Positions 27,387-36,008 of a DNA stretch of 36,982 nucleotides are shown here, piece after piece. Positions within the stretch are counted from its first letter, which is position 1. Each line of letters opens with the position of its first letter. The notes beneath the pieces were generated by a model. That model was not told the origin of the DNA. It worked only from the letters and a program-made list of their open reading frames with translations, and did no database searches. The stretch is from Terriglobia bacterium (GTDB lineage: Bacteria > Acidobacteriota > Polarisedimenticolia > Polarisedimenticolales > JAIQFR01): assembly GCA_020073205.1 (NCBI GenBank), contig JAIQFR010000036.1, positions 1-36,982 on the forward strand. Direction: 5' to 3'. A program made the translations under genes and the position numbers.

Positions 27387-27707
27387 ATGGAGAATCGCCG
27401 GATGGTTCTGGTCCTCGTCGTTCTGATTGCGGTCTTCGCCCTTCCCGCCTTGGCGGACGGGCCGGATGGGAAGGCCCTGTTCGACGCCAAGTGCGCCATG
27501 TGTCACGGGAAGGACGGGGTCGCGAAACCGATGGCCAAGAACGCGGCCAACCTGAACGACGCCAAGTGGCAGGCGGCCACAACGGCCGACGCGATCGAGA
27601 AGATCATCTCGGGAGGGAAGGGCAAGATGCCCAAGTACGCCGAGAAGCTGAAGCCCGAGGAGATCAAGGCGATCGCCGCGTACGTCAAGAGCCTGGGACC
27701 GAAGTAG
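27387..27707 (+). CDS. Small periplasmic c-type cytochrome (class I)
   Basis: A 106-residue protein with a signal peptide (VLVLVVLIAVFALPALA, cleavage after about residue 23) and one haem site CAMCH (C36, C39, H40). The distal methionine ligand is M81 in GGKGKMPKYA, and the C-terminal helix EEIKAIAAYVKSL is typical of the cytochrome c6/c553-like group. The mature protein of about 83 residues should carry electrons in the periplasm. GAGAGGG precedes the ATG. It stands alone: no oxidase or reductase gene is in view. A stable hairpin follows the stop. Confidence 0.93.
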   Translation: MENRRMVLVLVVLIAVFALPALADGPDGKALFDAKCAMCHGKDGVAKPMAKNAANLNDAKWQAATTADAIEKIISGGKGKMPKYAEKLKPEEIKAIAAYVKSLGPK

Positions 27708-27717
27708 CTCGATCCAG

Positions 27718-27766
27718 AGCCGGCGGGAGGCTGGAGCCCATCCGAGGAAGCTCTCCCGCCGGCTTT
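27718..27766 (+). terminator. Probable terminator after the cytochrome c gene
   Basis: A perfect 12-bp stem (AGCCGGCGGGAG at 27718-27729 with CTCCCGCCGGCT at 27753-27764) with a 23-base loop and only TTT after it. The stem is strong but the short T-run makes efficiency uncertain. Confidence 0.55.
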
Positions 27767-27848
27767 CAACCCGAATCACCGCGTCAGCGGCCCGAGTGTG
27801 CCGTCGGTTCGACGTGGAGTCGGCTATCATGCGCGCGCGGAGAATCCC

Positions 27849-30800
27849 ATGGCGGACGACACGCGCGCGAAGACCCTCTATCTCGTCGACGGCACCTCCC
27901 AGCTCTTTCGGGCGTACTTCGCGATCCGGGGGCTGAGCAATCCCGGCGGGATGCCGACCGGCGCGGTCTACGGCTTCACCACGATGCTCCGCAAGCTCGT
28001 CGGGGACGAGAAGCCGCGCTACCTCGCGGTGGCTTTCGACCTGCCGGGGCCCACGTTCCGGCACGACCGGTACGCGGACTACAAGGCCCACAGGCCGCCC
28101 GCGCCGGAGGACCTGAACGTCCAGTTCCCGTACGCGAAGAAGGTCTGTGAAGCGTTCAGGATCCCGGTCCTTGAGCTCCCCGGGTTCGAGGCGGACGACC
28201 TGATCGCCACGTACGCCCGCCTCGGCCGCGAAGCGGGCTTCGACGTGGTGGTCGTGGCGTCGGACAAGGACCTGCTACAGCTCGTGGACGACCGGGTCAC
28301 GGTCCTGAACCCATCAAAGAATGTCCGCCTCGATGCCGCCGGGGTGGAGGAGTTCTTCGGCGTGCCGCCCGGGCGCGTGCGCGACGTTCTCGGCCTGATG
28401 GGCGACGCGGTGGACAACATCCCGGGAGTGCCCGGCGTCGGCGAGAAGACCGCGATCGCCATGGTCGCCGGGTACGGCGGCGTCGACGAGGTGATCGGCC
28501 GCGCGCAGCGCTTCGTCGCGGCGTTCGAGGCGAGGGACGCGCTCCTTGCCGTGCTCGAGGCCGTCGGGAAGGACGACCCGCTGTCCGAATCGACCGCGCG
28601 TGCCGCGAGCGAGGCCGGGGAATCGGTGGCGGCGCGCCTCCGCGACCTGCTCGCGGTCGAGAGGGACGAGGCGTTCCGCGGCAGGCTCGACGAGCTCGGA
28701 GGAGCGCTCGATCGAGCGGCGCTCGGGCGCCTCCCGTCGAGGGCCGGCTCGGAGGGGCGCGCGGTCGCGAAGGACCTTCAGGAGCTGATCCGGGCCTTGA
28801 AGGACATCGAGAAGGGAAGCGGGCGAAAGGCATGGCAATCGGTCCGGGACCACGCGGAGGAGGCACGGCTCTCTCGAGAGCTGGCCACGGTGGACGCTCT
28901 AGTCCCGGTCGTGTTCGACGCCGAGGCGCTTCAGACGGAGCCACCCGACCGCGAGCGGCTGACGGCGCTCTTTCGCGAGCTGGGTTTCAGGAGGCTTCTT
29001 GCCGAGGCCGAGGAGGCGCCGGCGCCGGCCGAGGTCGCAGCGGAGGCTCCCGCCCGTGCCGACTACCGCACGGTGCTCTCCCGCCCTGACCTCGAGACCG
29101 TCGTCGCCGCTTGCCGGTCCGCGGGCTGCTTCGCCGTGGACACCGAGACCGACGGCGTCGATCCGCTCCGAGCGCGCCTCGTCGGCATCTCGCTCTCCTC
29201 GGCGCCGGCGAGCGGCGCGTACGTTCCCGTGGGCCACGACTACCTCGGCGTCCCGGAGCAGCTCCCGCTCGCGACGGTGCGGGAGGTCCTCGGACCGCTC
29301 CTGGCGGACCCCGCCGTGGGGAAGATCGGGCAGAACCTCAAGTACGACCTCCACGTCCTCCGCCGCCATGGGCTTCCGGTCGAGGGGTGGCGTCTCGATA
29401 CGATGGTCGCCGCCTTCCTCCTCGAGCCCGACCGGCCGACGTTCAACCTCGATGGCCTGGCCAGGGACCTCCTCGCGTACGAGACGATCCGGTACGAGGA
29501 CGTCGCCGGGAGCGGCGCGAGGCAGAGCACCCTCGACCGAGTGGACGTCGCGCGGGTCACAGAGTACGCCGCGGAGGACGCGGACGTGACACTCAGGCTC
29601 GCGGAGGTGCTGGAGCCGAGGCTCGTCGAGATGGGGCTCGACGTCCTCTACCGGGAGGTGGACGGTCCGCTCCTCCCCGTGCTCGCGCGGATGGAGGCTT
29701 ACGGGATCCGGGTCGACGTGGGCCGGCTGGCGGCAATGTCCGCCGAGATGGGGGAGGCGCTCGACCGCGCGCGCAGGGAGATCCACGCCCTCGCCGGCGC
29801 CCCGTTCAACGTGGACTCCCCGAAGCAGCTCCGAGAGGTGCTGTTCGAGCGGCTCGGCATGAAGCCCGGCAGGCGGACCGCGAAGAGCGGTGTCGCCTCC
29901 ACCGACGCCTCGACGCTCGAGGACCTCGCGGGCGAGCACGAGATCGCCCGCAGGATCCTCGAGTACCGGGAGCTGGCGAAGCTCAAGGGGACCTACGTGG
30001 ACGCCCTCCCGGAGCTCGTCAACCCGGAGACCGGCCGCGTCCACACCTCGTACCATCCCACCGGCGCCGCCACCGGCCGGCTCTCGTCGTCGGACCCGAA
30101 TCTCCAGAACATTCCCGCGCGGACCCCGATGGGACGGAGGATCCGCTCCGCGTTCGTGCCGGCGGAGGGCTGGGTGTTCCTCGCGTCCGACTATTCCCAG
30201 GTCGAGCTCCGCGTCCTCGCGCATCTTAGCGGCGACCCGGAGCTGATCTCCGCGTTCCGGGCGGGGGAGGACATCCATCGGCGCACCGCCGCGAGGATCT
30301 TCGGCGTGGACCCGGCGCTCGTGACGGACGAGATGCGCCGCCGTGCCAAGGCCGTGAACTTCGGGGTCCTCTACGGGATGTCCGAGGGCCGTCTCGCGCG
30401 CGAACAGGGGATCTCCCGCGCAGACGCCAAGCGGTTCATCGAGGCGTACTTCGAGCGGTTCCGCGCGGTGAGGGCGTACATCGAGCGGGTCCGGGACGAC
30501 GCCCGCAGGACGAGGGAGGTGAGGACGTTCTTCGGTCGCGTCCGGTTCTTCCCCGATCTGAGCGGCCGGGCCGGGCGGGCCGCGGAGGAGGCTGCGCTGC
30601 GCGCGGCCGTGAACACCACGGTCCAGGGCACCGCGGCGGACCTGATGAAGATGGCCATGCTGCGGGTGGATGCGGCCCTCTCGGGTGCCGGTCTCCGAAC
30701 GAGGATGCTCCTCCAGGTTCACGACGAGCTGCTCCTCGAGGCGCCGGAGGAGGAGCTCGGTCGCGTGGAGCCGTTGGTGAGGAAGCTCATGGAAGAGGTG

Positions 30801-30866
30801 CACCCGCTGGAGGTTCCGTTGCTGGTGGACGGGAAGACCGGAGCGAGCTGGATGGACGTGACTTGA
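27849..30866 (+). CDS. polA: DNA polymerase I with an insertion in the 5' nuclease part
   Basis: A 1005-residue PolA, longer than the E. coli enzyme (928). It has a 5'-3' exonuclease domain (YLVDGTSQLFRAYFA; the Asp cluster in GFEADDLIATYAR and SDKDLLQLVDD; GVGEKT at about 196), an intact proofreading domain (DTETDGVDP near 430, IGQNLKYDLHVL, YAAEDADVT) and the polymerase (motif A DYSQVELR near 780, motif B RRRAKAVNFGVLYG near 828, motif C QVHDE near 956). Between GVGEKT and LSRELATVDAL lie about 144 residues, where E. coli has about 55, so roughly 90 are inserted. It fills gaps in repair and lagging-strand synthesis. The ATG at 27849 is chosen over one at 27798, whose extension is not conserved; TATCAT at 27826-27831 may be a -10 box. 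Confidence 0.97.
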   Translation: MADDTRAKTLYLVDGTSQLFRAYFAIRGLSNPGGMPTGAVYGFTTMLRKLVGDEKPRYLAVAFDLPGPTFRHDRYADYKAHRPPAPEDLNVQFPYAKKVCEAFRIPVLELPGFEADDLIATYARLGREAGFDVVVVASDKDLLQLVDDRVTVLNPSKNVRLDAAGVEEFFGVPPGRVRDVLGLMGDAVDNIPGVPGVGEKTAIAMVAGYGGVDEVIGRAQRFVAAFEARDALLAVLEAVGKDDPLSESTARAASEAGESVAARLRDLLAVERDEAFRGRLDELGGALDRAALGRLPSRAGSEGRAVAKDLQELIRALKDIEKGSGRKAWQSVRDHAEEARLSRELATVDALVPVVFDAEALQTEPPDRERLTALFRELGFRRLLAEAEEAPAPAEVAAEAPARADYRTVLSRPDLETVVAACRSAGCFAVDTETDGVDPLRARLVGISLSSAPASGAYVPVGHDYLGVPEQLPLATVREVLGPLLADPAVGKIGQNLKYDLHVLRRHGLPVEGWRLDTMVAAFLLEPDRPTFNLDGLARDLLAYETIRYEDVAGSGARQSTLDRVDVARVTEYAAEDADVTLRLAEVLEPRLVEMGLDVLYREVDGPLLPVLARMEAYGIRVDVGRLAAMSAEMGEALDRARREIHALAGAPFNVDSPKQLREVLFERLGMKPGRRTAKSGVASTDASTLEDLAGEHEIARRILEYRELAKLKGTYVDALPELVNPETGRVHTSYHPTGAATGRLSSSDPNLQNIPARTPMGRRIRSAFVPAEGWVFLASDYSQVELRVLAHLSGDPELISAFRAGEDIHRRTAARIFGVDPALVTDEMRRRAKAVNFGVLYGMSEGRLAREQGISRADAKRFIEAYFERFRAVRAYIERVRDDARRTREVRTFFGRVRFFPDLSGRAGRAAEEAALRAAVNTTVQGTAADLMKMAMLRVDAALSGAGLRTRMLLQVHDELLLEAPEEELGRVEPLVRKLMEEVHPLEVPLLVDGKTGASWMDVT

Positions 30867-30914
30867 CCGGCGACGCGCGCGGCGGCGAGACGGCCGCGCG
30901 AGTTCCGGCTCCCC

Positions 30915-30943
30915 TTGGGTTTCCACCGCCGAAGCGCTAGTAT
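30915..30943 (+). promoter_or_regulatory. Candidate promoter of the HD-GYP regulator gene
   Basis: TTGGGT (30915-30920), a 17-base spacer and TAGTAT (30938-30943), 53 bases before the ATG at 30997. It separates the regulator from polA. Confidence 0.5.
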
Positions 30944-30996
30944 CTTCGGCCGCCGTAAGAGCCGGCCGTTCCCCGAAGAGAAGAGGATCGCGCCCG

Positions 30997-32088
30997 ATGA
31001 CGGTACCCATCGAAAGCGCCCCGCGAAACCACGTTCTCGTGGTGGACGACGAGCTGTCGGTGCGGGAGCTCCTCGCCGACGCGCTCGACGCGTACGGCTA
31101 CACGATTCGGACCGCGGCGAGCGCCGCCGAGGGGTACAGGATCGTGGAGGAGGGGGACACGCACCTCATCCTGTCGGACATCGACATGCCCGGGGAAAGC
31201 GGTCTCGACCTGCTGCGCAGGATCAAGGCGCACGACGCGGACATCGACGTGATCATGGTCACCGGCGTCGTGGACGTGGACACGGCGATCGGCGCGATTC
31301 GCGAGGGCGCCGCCGACTACGTGGCGAAGCCGTTCAACATCGAGGAGGTCCGGATCGTCGTCGAGCGCACCGTCCGGAACCGCCTCCTGGTGCTCGAGAA
31401 CCGGGCCTACCAGCTCCACCTGGAGGAGATGGTCCGGCAGCGAACGCGGGAGCTCGAGGAGTCCTACGAGGCGACCCTGCAGGCGCTCGTGACGGCCCTC
31501 GATTACCGTGACAACGAGACGCAGGGGCACTCGTTCCGCGTGGTGGAGTACGCGGAGCAGGTCGCGCGGCGGGTCGGGGTCGGCGAGGCGGACCTGGCGT
31601 GGATCCGGCGGGGAGCGATCCTCCACGACGTGGGGAAGATCGGCGTCCCCGACGCGATCCTGAGGAAGCCGGGGAAGCTCGACCCCGACGAGTGGGTGGA
31701 GATGCGGAGGCACCCCGAGATGGGGTACCGAATGCTCCGCCACATCGGGTACTTCACGCCGGCCCTCGACATCGTGCTCTCCCACCAGGAGCGATGGGAC
31801 GGATCGGGTTACCCGCGCGGCCTCAAGGGGGAGGAGATCCCGCTCGGCGCGAGGATCTTCGCGGTGGTGGACACGTTCGACGCGATGACCTCGGACCGCC
31901 CCTACCGACGCGCGCTCTCCGTCGACGCGGCCCGGGAGGAGGTCCGGCGCTTCGCCGGCATCCAGTTCGATCCGAGGGTCGCCGCGGCGTTCCTCTCCAT
32001 CGGCGACGAGATCTGGGCCGAGATTCGTGCCCGGGTCCGGCGCGACCTCGACGCCACGGTGTCCCGACTTCGCGACGAGGGCGCGTAG
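30997..32088 (+). CDS. Response regulator with HD-GYP domain (RpfG-like)
   Basis: A 363-residue two-domain protein. The receiver domain (about 12-128) has the acidic pair D17/D18, the phospho-acceptor D61 in LILSDIDMPGESGL and the lysine in AKPFNIEEV. A coiled-coil linker (about 130-160) leads to an HD-GYP domain with H178, the HD pair H210/D211 in ILHDVGKIGVPD, H239, H263 and the GYP triplet at 271-273 in RWDGSGYPRGL. All catalytic residues are present, so it should hydrolyse cyclic di-GMP when phosphorylated. No histidine kinase is adjacent, so it is an orphan regulator. It ends three bases from the convergent cyclophilin gene. Confidence 0.95.
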   Translation: MTVPIESAPRNHVLVVDDELSVRELLADALDAYGYTIRTAASAAEGYRIVEEGDTHLILSDIDMPGESGLDLLRRIKAHDADIDVIMVTGVVDVDTAIGAIREGAADYVAKPFNIEEVRIVVERTVRNRLLVLENRAYQLHLEEMVRQRTRELEESYEATLQALVTALDYRDNETQGHSFRVVEYAEQVARRVGVGEADLAWIRRGAILHDVGKIGVPDAILRKPGKLDPDEWVEMRRHPEMGYRMLRHIGYFTPALDIVLSHQERWDGSGYPRGLKGEEIPLGARIFAVVDTFDAMTSDRPYRRALSVDAAREEVRRFAGIQFDPRVAAAFLSIGDEIWAEIRARVRRDLDATVSRLRDEGA

Positions 32089-32091
32089 AGC

Positions 32092-34200
32092 CTACCGGAG
32101 CGGCTCGGTCCCGGTCCCCTCGAAGCTCCGGATCGTGGCCACGTGGTCCCCCGGCAGGGTCCTCAGCACGACGCCGAGGAAGTTCTGGACGACGGAGCCG
32201 AACGCGGTGTAGCGGCCGTCGAGGTGCGGCTGGGCCGAGAGCGCGACGAACCACTGGCTCCCCGCGGTGTCCGGACCGTCGGTGGCCATTCCGACCGTGC
32301 CCGCCAGGAAGCGAGCGCGACCGAGCTCGTCGCGGATCGAGTAGCCGGGGTCGCCGTTCCCGTCCCCTCGCGGATCGCCGTCCTGGATCACGAAGTTGGG
32401 CACCGCCCGGTGGATCGTGAGCCCGTCGAAGAACCCACGGTCCGCGAGCCGCGCAAAGTTCCACGACGCCAGGGGCGCGGTCTCGGTGTCGAGGGCGATG
32501 GTGAAGCGCGCGGGAGAATATCCCGGCCGGTGCATGGTGACGATGACCGCCCTCGGCTTCGATCCCCACTTCAGGATCTCGACGTAATCCTGAATCGGCC
32601 GCTCGGACGCCGCCCCCGCGCGGCTCCCCTGGTCCTCGCCGAACACCGACCGGAGCTCGTCGATCGCCTTGAGGCGCACGAGGCGGTCGGGGTCGGCGAG
32701 CCCCGCCTCGAGGAGGGCGTGCGCCCTGGGGTTCTTGCCGCCGCGCGACGCGGCGTCGAGCGCCGCGAGCTTCGCGAGAGGGATCGTGTCCGCCGCCGCG
32801 CGCTTCGAGACCGCCTCGATCAACGCCAGCGCCTCCTCGCGCTCCTCCGAAGTGGCTCGCGGGCGCTCCAGCCGGAGTCCGGCCACCCGGGCGACCGCCT
32901 CGCGCACCGCGGGATCGGGCGACGAAGGGGTGGTCTTCAGCAGCTCCGCCAGGGAACCGTCGGCTCCCGCCCGCGAGGCGACCGCCGCCGCCTGGACCCG
33001 CGGGTCGGGATCCCCCAACAGCCGGTCGACGATCTCGCGGGACTTCGGGTCGGTCCGGCCCGCGAGGTTCAGCGCCGCCGCCGCCCGAAGCTCGGGGGAA
33101 GGGTCCTTCGACACGCCGGCCGCGATGGCGGCCGCGACATCCGGGCTCATCTTGCCGAGGGTCGCGACCATCGCCACCTTGATCCAGAGGCACGGCTCGT
33201 TGACGATCCCCGAGACGAGAAGGTCCTTCGCCATGGGGCCCGAGATCCGGCCGAGACCTTCCGCCGCCGCGTACGCCACCGCCTTGTCCCTGGATCCCAG
33301 CGCCCCCCGGACGTAGGGGTCGATGGGCGCGCCGGGAAAGGACAGGGAGCGGATCGCGTTCACCCGGACTCCGATCTCGTTGTCCGAGGTCAGCGTTCCG
33401 AGGGCGCGGGTCTCCTGCAGAAGCGCGGGCGCGAACAGTCCCCGGGCCGCCTGCATCCGAACCTCCGCCACCCGTGACTTCGCGAGGCCGACGAGGCGCG
33501 CCCGCACACGGCTCCGGTCGGCCTCCCCCAGCTTGCCCGGCGCCGCGCCGGAGGACGGGGGCTCCAGCCCTTCGGCGCCGAGACGGGCGAGCGCGTACGC
33601 CGCCGCGAACGCCGAGAACGGATCGGGGTCCGCGGACGCCTTGATCAGCGGCTCCACGGCGAACGAGGGATCGGCGAACTTCCAGGCCGCGAGGCACGCG
33701 CTCGCCCTGACCTTGACGTCCGGGTCGAGCAGGAGCGTCGCCAGCACGTCGGCGGACGACGGAGCGTGGATCTTCCCGAGCGCCTCCGCGACCGCGGACC
33801 TCGCGAGGGCGTCGGCGTCCTTCGCCGCCTCCAGGAGACGGGGCAGGGCGGTGGCGTCGGCGAGCTGCCCCAGCCCGAACGCGGCCTCGACGCGGACGGA
33901 GGCCTCGACGTCCTTAAGCGCGGCGACCAGGAGGGTGCTCGCTCCGGGGCCACCGATGCGGCCGACCGCGCGGACCGCGGCGGCCCGAACGCGAGGGCTG
34001 GGGTCCGAAAGCGCCGCTCGAAGGGGATCGTCCGCGATCCGCCGGTCCTCGGCCCTGAGGACCGCCGCGAGCTTGAGGATCGACGGGTCCTCGGCGGGAG
34101 CCGGCGGCGCGGCCGGCTCCGGCGCACCCGCGGCGATCGCGATCGCCGCGAGGGCGAGCGCCAGGAGCGGAAAACCGGCGGAGAAGACCCGTGGTCGCAT
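32092..34200 (-). CDS. Exported HEAT-repeat protein with C-terminal cyclophilin (peptidyl-prolyl isomerase)
   Basis: A 702-residue protein: signal peptide (LLALALAAIAIAAGAPEP, about 1-27), then some 450 residues of HEAT/PBS-lyase-like helical repeats of about 31 residues (for example SDPSPRVRAAAVRAVGRIGG, DVEASVRVEAAFGLGQLAD, DPDVKVRASACLAAWKFAD) and a cyclophilin domain from about 545 to 700. The latter has IHRAVPNFVIQDGDPRGDG, GTVGMATDGPDTAGSQWFVAL and HLDGRYTAFGSV, matching the active-site stretch of bacterial cyclophilins. It probably folds or holds periplasmic or outer-membrane proteins, the HEAT part giving partner binding. GGAGAG precedes the ATG. It is divergent from lolA. Confidence 0.93.
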   Translation of the reverse strand: MRPRVFSAGFPLLALALAAIAIAAGAPEPAAPPAPAEDPSILKLAAVLRAEDRRIADDPLRAALSDPSPRVRAAAVRAVGRIGGPGASTLLVAALKDVEASVRVEAAFGLGQLADATALPRLLEAAKDADALARSAVAEALGKIHAPSSADVLATLLLDPDVKVRASACLAAWKFADPSFAVEPLIKASADPDPFSAFAAAYALARLGAEGLEPPSSGAAPGKLGEADRSRVRARLVGLAKSRVAEVRMQAARGLFAPALLQETRALGTLTSDNEIGVRVNAIRSLSFPGAPIDPYVRGALGSRDKAVAYAAAEGLGRISGPMAKDLLVSGIVNEPCLWIKVAMVATLGKMSPDVAAAIAAGVSKDPSPELRAAAALNLAGRTDPKSREIVDRLLGDPDPRVQAAAVASRAGADGSLAELLKTTPSSPDPAVREAVARVAGLRLERPRATSEEREEALALIEAVSKRAAADTIPLAKLAALDAASRGGKNPRAHALLEAGLADPDRLVRLKAIDELRSVFGEDQGSRAGAASERPIQDYVEILKWGSKPRAVIVTMHRPGYSPARFTIALDTETAPLASWNFARLADRGFFDGLTIHRAVPNFVIQDGDPRGDGNGDPGYSIRDELGRARFLAGTVGMATDGPDTAGSQWFVALSAQPHLDGRYTAFGSVVQNFLGVVLRTLPGDHVATIRSFEGTGTEPLR

Positions 34201-34229
34201 CGCGCTCTCCTGAGGAAGCGAAGGAGCCG

Positions 34230-34259
34230 ATTATAGGGTCGGCGACCGCGGCGGTCGAA
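34230..34259 (-). promoter_or_regulatory. Promoter of the HEAT-cyclophilin gene
   Basis: A perfect -10 box TATAAT on the minus strand (34235-34230), 29 bases before the ATG. The best -35 candidate, TTCGAC at 34259-34254 with an 18-base spacer, is poor, so the upstream half may be helped by an activator. Confidence 0.6.
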
Positions 34260-34271
34260 GCACGGCGCGTC

Positions 34272-34300
34272 TTGACGCTCCCCGACCCGGCTGGTAATGT
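34272..34300 (+). promoter_or_regulatory. Promoter of lolA
   Basis: TTGACG (34272-34277), a 17-base spacer and TAATGT (34295-34300). It is back to back with the cyclophilin promoter. The upstream in-frame ATG at 34297 lies inside this -10 box, which decides for the later lolA start at 34342. Confidence 0.8.
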
Positions 34301-34341
34301 CGCAGAGAAGGGCGGCTCCATCGAGGGAAGCAGGTGTTTCG

Positions 34342-35109
34342 ATGACGATCTCCGTGCCGCGTCGAGCCGCGGAAGCAGCGGGAATCGCTCTTCTCCTCGC
34401 GTGCGGATCGGCGCTCGGAGCGCCCGAGCGGAAGGAGCCGTCCGCAACCGGAGGCGGGGTCGAGGGCCCGGCGCTCCAAGAGGTCCTGGCCGGCTTCGAC
34501 CGCGTGCAGGGGACCATCCGGACGCTCTCCGCCCAATTCGTCGAGACGACGGCGAGCCAGTTGCTCAAGGACCCGATCCAGGCGAAGGGCCGGTTCTTCT
34601 TGACGAAGCCGTCGTCGGTGCTGTGGGAGTACGCCGAACCCGAGGTGATGCGCTTCTCCATCGCCAACGACCAGTACGTGGGTTACTTCCCGCAGCGGAA
34701 GAGGGCGGAGCGGAGCGACGTCCACCGTTGGAGCGAGCGGATCTTCCGGATCTTCGGCCTGGGCCAGACGTCGGCCGAGCTGGGGAAGTTCTACTCGGTG
34801 CGTGCGGCCGAACCCGGCCCGGACGACCCGGGGACGCGCCTGCTCGTGCTCGAGCCGAAGAAACGTCGGGTGCGGAAGCACATCGAGCAGGTCCGCCTCT
34901 GGGTCAGCGCGTCGACGTACCTCCCGGTCAAGATCGAGCTCGGCGGCAAGGACGGGTACGTCCGCGTGATCCAGTTCCACGACGTGCAGGTGAATCCCGT
35001 CCTCGCGGCGTCCCTTTACACCATCGAGATCCCTGCCGGCGTCACGGTCACGAACGGAACGTCGGGTCTCGAAACCGTGCGCCCGCAGGGTCCGACCCGG
35101 CCGCGCTGA
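34342..35109 (+). CDS. lolA: LolA-like outer-membrane lipoprotein carrier protein
   Basis: A 255-residue periplasmic protein. Its signal peptide (AAEAAGIALLLACGSALGAP, about 9-27) is followed by the LolA fold: LAGFDRVQGTIRTLSAQFVET, then AKGRFFLTKPSSVLWEYAEP and, further on, LLVLEPKK, LWVSASTYLPVKIEL and a C-terminal YTIEIPAGVTV. LolA ferries lipoproteins from the inner to the outer membrane; in many genomes related lolA-like proteins occur, so the exact cargo is uncertain. The start is set at 34342 because the earlier ATG at 34297 lies in the promoter. Its last 62 bases overlap the convergent rhomboid gene. Confidence 0.9.
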   Translation: MTISVPRRAAEAAGIALLLACGSALGAPERKEPSATGGGVEGPALQEVLAGFDRVQGTIRTLSAQFVETTASQLLKDPIQAKGRFFLTKPSSVLWEYAEPEVMRFSIANDQYVGYFPQRKRAERSDVHRWSERIFRIFGLGQTSAELGKFYSVRAAEPGPDDPGTRLLVLEPKKRRVRKHIEQVRLWVSASTYLPVKIELGGKDGYVRVIQFHDVQVNPVLAASLYTIEIPAGVTVTNGTSGLETVRPQGPTRPR

Positions 35110-35962
35110 CGCCGACGGGTCCGATTCGGCGGCGCCGCAGCACTCCCCCGAGTAGCAGGCCGGCCGCAAGCCCGCCGAGGTGGGCCGCGACGCTGACCCG
35201 GTCCCCGCCGATCGTGGTGGGCGTCAGAAGCGCCGGGAGGACAAGGAGCCCGATCCCGACCGTCCGCACCACGGCGCGTCGCGGGAGAGGCGCGTTCCGG
35301 GCGCTCAGGACCGTCGCCGCGACCCAGCACCCGAACAGGCCCGCGACGGCGCCGGACGAGCCGATGGTGACCGTGCCGGGCTCCGACGTGGCAAGGACCG
35401 CTGCGCCTCCCAGGATTCCGCTCGCCAGGTAGACCGCCGTCGTCCGGACCCAACCGAACCGCTCGATCAACGGGACCGCGAACACCAGCATCGAGAGCCC
35501 GTTCCAGAACACGTGCCGGAGGTCGGCGTGAATGAAGAGCGACGTGACGAGCCGCCAGAGCTCGCGGGGAGGCTCTCCCGCGACGAGACCCCCGAGCGAG
35601 GCGAATCGGGCGGCGCCTGGATCGGGGCCCACGAGCGCGATGACGACGGCGAGATGGCTGAGCGCGAGGATCGCGGCGGCGGCCAATGGCCCCCTGGGGA
35701 ACGCGGCCTTCTCCGCCTCGCGACGCGCCGGGGGCGCCTCCTCCTCCGTGAGGGGGCCGGCACCGAAGAACTGCGCGACGACCGCCTTGGCGACGTCCTC
35801 GTCCGTCTCGCGCACGGTGAAAGCGAGGCCGGGTTCGGGCTCCGCGCGCACCGCGGTGTCGAACGGGATCCCGGCATCGCGAAGCGCCTCTTCCACGACC
35901 TTCGCCACGGACGCGTTGTCCGCGACGAGCAGCAGGACGCGGCGCGCCCCCAGCCCGGGCAT
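35048..35962 (-). CDS. Rhomboid-family intramembrane serine protease with an N-terminal soluble domain
   Basis: A 304-residue protein. Residues 1-68 form a soluble domain with the look of a DUF2007-type 'signal transducing' fold (VLLLVADNASVAKVVEEALRDAGIPFDTA), then six transmembrane segments from about 92. The rhomboid active site is complete: HADLRHVFWNG (H150, N154), GSSG with catalytic S203 (residues 201-204) and AAHLGGLAAG (H261). It should cleave membrane protein substrates near the periplasmic side. The start ATG at 35962 gives the whole soluble domain. Its 3' end overlaps lolA by 62 bases, encoding a non-conserved tail. Confidence 0.92.
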   Translation of the reverse strand: MPGLGARRVLLLVADNASVAKVVEEALRDAGIPFDTAVRAEPEPGLAFTVRETDEDVAKAVVAQFFGAGPLTEEEAPPARREAEKAAFPRGPLAAAAILALSHLAVVIALVGPDPGAARFASLGGLVAGEPPRELWRLVTSLFIHADLRHVFWNGLSMLVFAVPLIERFGWVRTTAVYLASGILGGAAVLATSEPGTVTIGSSGAVAGLFGCWVAATVLSARNAPLPRRAVVRTVGIGLLVLPALLTPTTIGGDRVSVAAHLGGLAAGLLLGGVLRRRRIGPVGVSAAGSDPAGARFRDPTFRS

Positions 35963-36008
35963 CAGGTGTCCCGAGGCGGCGCCGGGACCCGGCGGGCGGG
36001 GACCGCCA

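Noticed and set aside
34297-34341. Earlier lolA start
   Set aside because: That ATG lies inside the -10 box of the lolA promoter, so it could not be in the message; the signal peptide also fits the start at 34342.
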